A stretch of 64,000 bases of DNA from Lachnospiraceae bacterium (GTDB lineage Bacteria > Bacillota > Clostridia > Lachnospirales > Lachnospiraceae). Position 1 is the first letter of the stretch. Each line of letters opens with the position of its first letter. Below are positions 62,432-64,000 of this stretch, piece after piece. The DNA is taken from NCBI GenBank assembly GCA_017553505.1, contig JAFZLD010000007.1, positions 1 to 64,000 of the forward strand, written 5' to 3'. The position numbers and the translations under genes are program-made. Below the pieces are notes generated by a model that ran no database searches, was not told the origin of the DNA, and saw only the letters and a program-made list of their open reading frames with translations.

Positions 62432-62743
62432 ATGTTTGATTTCACGAATGTCACTGTTTTGTATATGGATGTGCTTTTTTCAGTGTTCAGCGTGATTATT
62501 CTTATGTCCGCGCTTGTCTTTTTGCCGGTGGGCATATGGGTGCTTAAGACGGTTAAGAAGAACGTGTGGGGCGCGGTTGTGTCTTTCGTATTGTTCCTGC
62601 TGACGCTTTTGTGCATGAGCTACAAGGGAATCAATCTTGACGGAATCTTTTATACGAATATCTTCGCGGACATATTTCTCGGAGCGGCGGCAGGATTTCC
62701 GGTGGCGATTATCGTAATTAAATGTAAGCAAAAGAAAGTATAA
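62432..62743 (+). CDS. Small membrane protein
   Basis: 103-aa protein with three predicted membrane segments (residues ~10-32, ~43-58, ~72-95) and a basic C-terminus (KCKQKKV). The ATG at 62432 follows the ahcY stop by one base with GGAG 11 bases upstream, so it may be translated by coupling. No family recognised. Confidence 0.55.
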   Translation: MFDFTNVTVLYMDVLFSVFSVIILMSALVFLPVGIWVLKTVKKNVWGAVVSFVLFLLTLLCMSYKGINLDGIFYTNIFADIFLGAAAGFPVAIIVIKCKQKKV

Positions 62744-62749
62744 TTACAG

Positions 62750-62783
62750 GGCGGATGCGTGTAGAGCGTGTCCGCCGATTTTT
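62750..62783 (+). terminator. Terminator after ahcY operon
   Basis: GGCGGA (62750-62755) pairs with TCCGCC (62771-62776), with CG/CG pairing inside, followed by TTTTT. Confidence 0.7.
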
Positions 62784-62863
62784 GTGTCGGGCATAAGAAA
62801 GGGTTTCTTTTGCCGCGGAAAAAGTGTAAAATGCGATAAGAATATTGAGAATGGGAGATTGAT

Positions 62864-63175
62864 ATGGAAATTGATTTTTTTCCTTTCGGAGGGCTGCTTT
62901 ACGGACTGACGGAATACGCTTTTTTGATTGTGGTCGGTCTCATTGTTGCGCTTGCTGTGGGACTTGCTTTATTTGATGAAAAGAAGCGGGTTAAGCTTAA
63001 TAAGGTTACTATGTTTGTGTTCCTTGGATTGTATGCGGCGACGGAGATTCTCATAGACATGTTTGTGCTGGATAATGAGATTCAGGATAATCTGTTGCTT
63101 GTGGACTTGATTTTGTTCGGTTCGTTTGTGGGATTTTTGATTTCTTTCTTTGTATCAAGACGCTTGGATAAATAG
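62864..63175 (+). CDS. Small three-helix membrane protein
   Basis: 103-aa protein with three membrane segments (residues ~18-38, ~48-68, ~75-97) and a charged KKRVKLNK loop. GGGAG precedes the ATG. It ends 10 bases before the epimerase gene, so the two may be co-transcribed. No family recognised. Confidence 0.6.
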   Translation: MEIDFFPFGGLLYGLTEYAFLIVVGLIVALAVGLALFDEKKRVKLNKVTMFVFLGLYAATEILIDMFVLDNEIQDNLLLVDLILFGSFVGFLISFFVSRRLDK

Positions 63176-63185
63176 GAGAGATAAT

Positions 63186-64000
63186 ATGCAGTTTGGAATG
63201 CCGACTTTGATAGAGAATAAGACGCTTTCCGATAATGTTAACCTGTGCAGGGAGCTGGGGCTTAACTTTATTGAACTTAACATGAACTTTCCGGAGTATC
63301 AGATAGATAAGCTTGAAAAGGCGGGTGAGTTTATAGAGGCAGCCAGGGAGGCCGGGATTTATTACACGATTCATCTTGATGAGAAGCTTAATATTGCGGA
63401 TTTTAATCCGTTGGTGACTGAAGCGTATCTTGAAACTGTACGCAGGACGATTGGGGTGGCGCGGAAGTTGTTGCCTTTACGCGATGCTTACGGGGACAAG
63501 AGCCAGCCGATTACGCTTAATATGCACATGGAGCACGGAATCTTTATTACGCTGCCCGACAGGAAGGTGCAGATGTATGACAGGGACTTTGATACTTATA
63601 TGAAGTCTTTTAAACGCTATCGTGCTTTGGTAGAGGAATGGATCGGGGACAGCGATATTAAGATTGCTGTTGAGAATACAGACGGGTTCCGAGATTACGA
63701 GAAGAAGGCAATTGAGTATATAATGAAGAGCCCTTGCTTTTGCATGACCTGGGACATCGGGCATTCGAAGGCGGTGGCGGAGAAGGATGTGCCGTTTATT
63801 ATGGAGAATGTTGCACATCTTAGGCACTTCCATATTCATGACGGGCGCGAGAATCCGCCGAAGAATCATCTGGCGCTTGGTGACGGCGAGATTGACTTAA
63901 ATGAGAGGCTTTCTTTGGCTGAGGAGCGTAATGCAAGGTGCGTGCTGGAGACCAAGACCATCGAGGCGCTTAGAAAGTCGGTGGCATGGCTTAAAGAGAG
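63186..64000 (+). CDS. Sugar phosphate isomerase/epimerase-like TIM barrel, 3' end outside window
   Basis: At least 271 aa, open at the window end. Starts MQFGMPTLIENKTL with AGGAGAGATAAT upstream. It reads as the xylose-isomerase-like TIM barrel (AP endonuclease 2 family): LGLNFIELNM near residue 30, YYTIHLDEKLN near 60, NMHMEH near 113, KIAVENTDG near 158, CMTWDIGHSKAV near 187, HFHIHDG near 216, and HLALGDGEIDL near 228 match the metal-binding strands. Substrate unknown. Confidence 0.85.
   Translation, partial: MQFGMPTLIENKTLSDNVNLCRELGLNFIELNMNFPEYQIDKLEKAGEFIEAAREAGIYYTIHLDEKLNIADFNPLVTEAYLETVRRTIGVARKLLPLRDAYGDKSQPITLNMHMEHGIFITLPDRKVQMYDRDFDTYMKSFKRYRALVEEWIGDSDIKIAVENTDGFRDYEKKAIEYIMKSPCFCMTWDIGHSKAVAEKDVPFIMENVAHLRHFHIHDGRENPPKNHLALGDGEIDLNERLSLAEERNARCVLETKTIEALRKSVAWLKE

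Overview
The window reads as chromosomal DNA of a Lachnospiraceae-type Firmicute (Clostridia; Butyrivibrio/Pseudobutyrivibrio-like is my best guess). Reasons: strong AGGAGG ribosome sites, sigma-A type promoters, a tRNA without encoded CCA, carbohydrate ABC importers of the LplB type with no ATPase gene beside them, YesM/YesN-type two-component pairs, and a large operon resembling the DUF5717/DUF5716 families that I know only from this group. No phage, plasmid, rRNA, CRISPR or transposase gene is visible.

Layout. 1-6285: nitrogen assimilation operon (gltB 3' part, gltD, a divergent glutamine synthetase, an ANTAR regulator) ending in a terminator. 6405-11086: XRE regulator plus two ABC exporter subunits. 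11155-16041: small accessory genes (MBL hydrolase, unknown protein, small XRE regulator, CAT-like acetyltransferase, two cell-surface or membrane proteins), with the first hairpin-repeat array at 12564-12974. 16047-16544: a cluster of hairpins and tRNA-Gly. 16751-25333: PAS/GGDEF/EAL protein, acyl-CoA ligase-like protein, lone receiver, ABC exporter, beta-CASP ribonuclease-like protein. 25337-41701: carbohydrate-uptake region with three solute-binding lipoproteins, two pairs of permeases, a GH51 arabinofuranosidase, two YesM-type kinases and two AraC-type response regulators. 42142-45313: thyA, a very divergent folA-like gene, a PHP phosphoesterase and a PpiC-type lipoprotein. 45375-47552: CIRCE element and htpG. 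47978-49789: flavodoxin, an 800-base intergenic region full of repeats, and a VanZ-like gene on the minus strand. 50068-57840: five-gene operon (very large unknown protein, actin/Hsp70-fold protein, TPR protein, membrane coiled-coil protein, HAD protein with a membrane tail). 57933-64000: SEC-C protein, mtnN, a third hairpin-repeat array, mtaD-like deaminase, ahcY, two small membrane proteins and the start of a sugar isomerase/epimerase.

The most unusual content is in the intergenic DNA. Three unrelated-looking arrays (12564-12974, 48546-48846, 59384-59734) share one geometry: a 10-nt arm, a 16-17 nt variable centre, and a complementary 10-nt arm, repeated 5-7 times, mostly at a pitch of about 62-72 bases. 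The arm sequence is array-specific and the centres are not conserved. Separately, two ~240-base elements with long terminal inverted repeats (41795-42040 and 47620-47852, in opposite orientation) differ by nested insertions. One is a ~70-base double-hairpin module that also occurs alone at 39934-40003, so the window holds both a filled and an empty site. The strongest candidate for an undescribed protein system is the 50068-57840 operon.
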